This document shows positions 63,896 through 64,000 of a stretch of DNA of 64,000 nt, one piece after another. The notes beneath the pieces are model-generated. The model saw nothing but the letters and a program-made list of their open reading frames with translations, was not told the DNA's origin and did no database searches. A program made the position numbers and the translations under genes. The number at the start of each line of letters is the position of its first letter. Position 1 is the first letter of the stretch. Origin of the DNA: Climacium dendroides (taxonomy: Eukaryota; Streptophyta; Bryopsida; Hypnales; Climaciaceae); the NCBI GenBank assembly GCA_950106755.1, contig OX467086.1:28910001-28974000 (forward strand), given 5' to 3'.

Positions 63896-64000
63896 CTGTT
63901 TAAGGAAATGTGTTAACGATTTTTATTTGTCAAAGTATCAGTGCCAATTGAATCCTTGACTGAGCTAAAGTGGAAATTTGCGACCGGAGGCTACTTAGAT
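63896..64000 (-). other. Intron of the SET gene at window edge
   Basis: Upstream of the acceptor at 63896-63897 (minus strand) there is a T-rich tract and no further exon before the window ends. Confidence 0.6.

Overview
This is nuclear DNA from a land plant, most likely a moss or another plant with swimming sperm. The reasons are spliced genes with short GT-AG introns (roughly 90-700 bp), a plant-type organellar glutathione reductase, a plant SET/Rubisco-LSMT-family gene, and an intact gene for the flagellar/centriolar protein SSNA1 (DIP13), which plants without motile sperm usually lack. The bryophyte assignment is inference. About two thirds of the window is very AT-rich sequence made of old repeats. 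The genes sit mostly in GC-richer islands.

Layout. 1-13.4 kb: AT-rich, repeat-derived, with one three-exon SSNA1 gene (7801-8632, +) that simple ORF inspection misses. 13.4-21.7 kb: two intronless paralogous SERF/4F5 genes on the minus strand (14466-14654 and 20418-20633), separated by a 57-bp minisatellite and a broken class III peroxidase gene (about 18250-18885, -). 21.7-29.6 kb: a repeat cluster dominated by a 2,231-bp inverted repeat (22164-24394 and 26646-28876) whose arms look identical, around a 2.25-kb spacer carrying a minisatellite. 29.9-35.7 kb: GC-rich promoter region and an 11-exon glutathione reductase gene (+) with one GC-AG intron. 36-41 kb: AT-rich repeats. 41.1-46.5 kb: a gene (+) for a single-pass membrane protein with an ANF-receptor/periplasmic-binding-type-1 ectodomain, the least conventional gene here. 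46.5-51 kb: a terminal-inverted-repeat element holding a hairpin. 51.1-54.5 kb: 7-exon crooked-neck (CRNKL1/Clf1) splicing factor gene (+). 55-59.7 kb: a CACTA-type miniature element with a 3-bp target duplication, and another copy of the dispersed repeat family. 60.1-60.8 kb: two-exon QCR8, complex III subunit 8 (+). 61.4-64 kb: the 3' part of a SET-domain methyltransferase gene (-), running off the window end.

The genes are independent housekeeping or receptor genes, not an operon or cluster: redox (GR), respiration (QCR8), splicing (CRNKL1), lysine methylation (SET), proteostasis/RNA-linked small proteins (SERF), motile-cell cytoskeleton (SSNA1) and putative ligand sensing (ANF-type receptor). 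Exon boundaries were worked out by hand from reading frame, splice consensus and family motifs. No alignment or database search was run.
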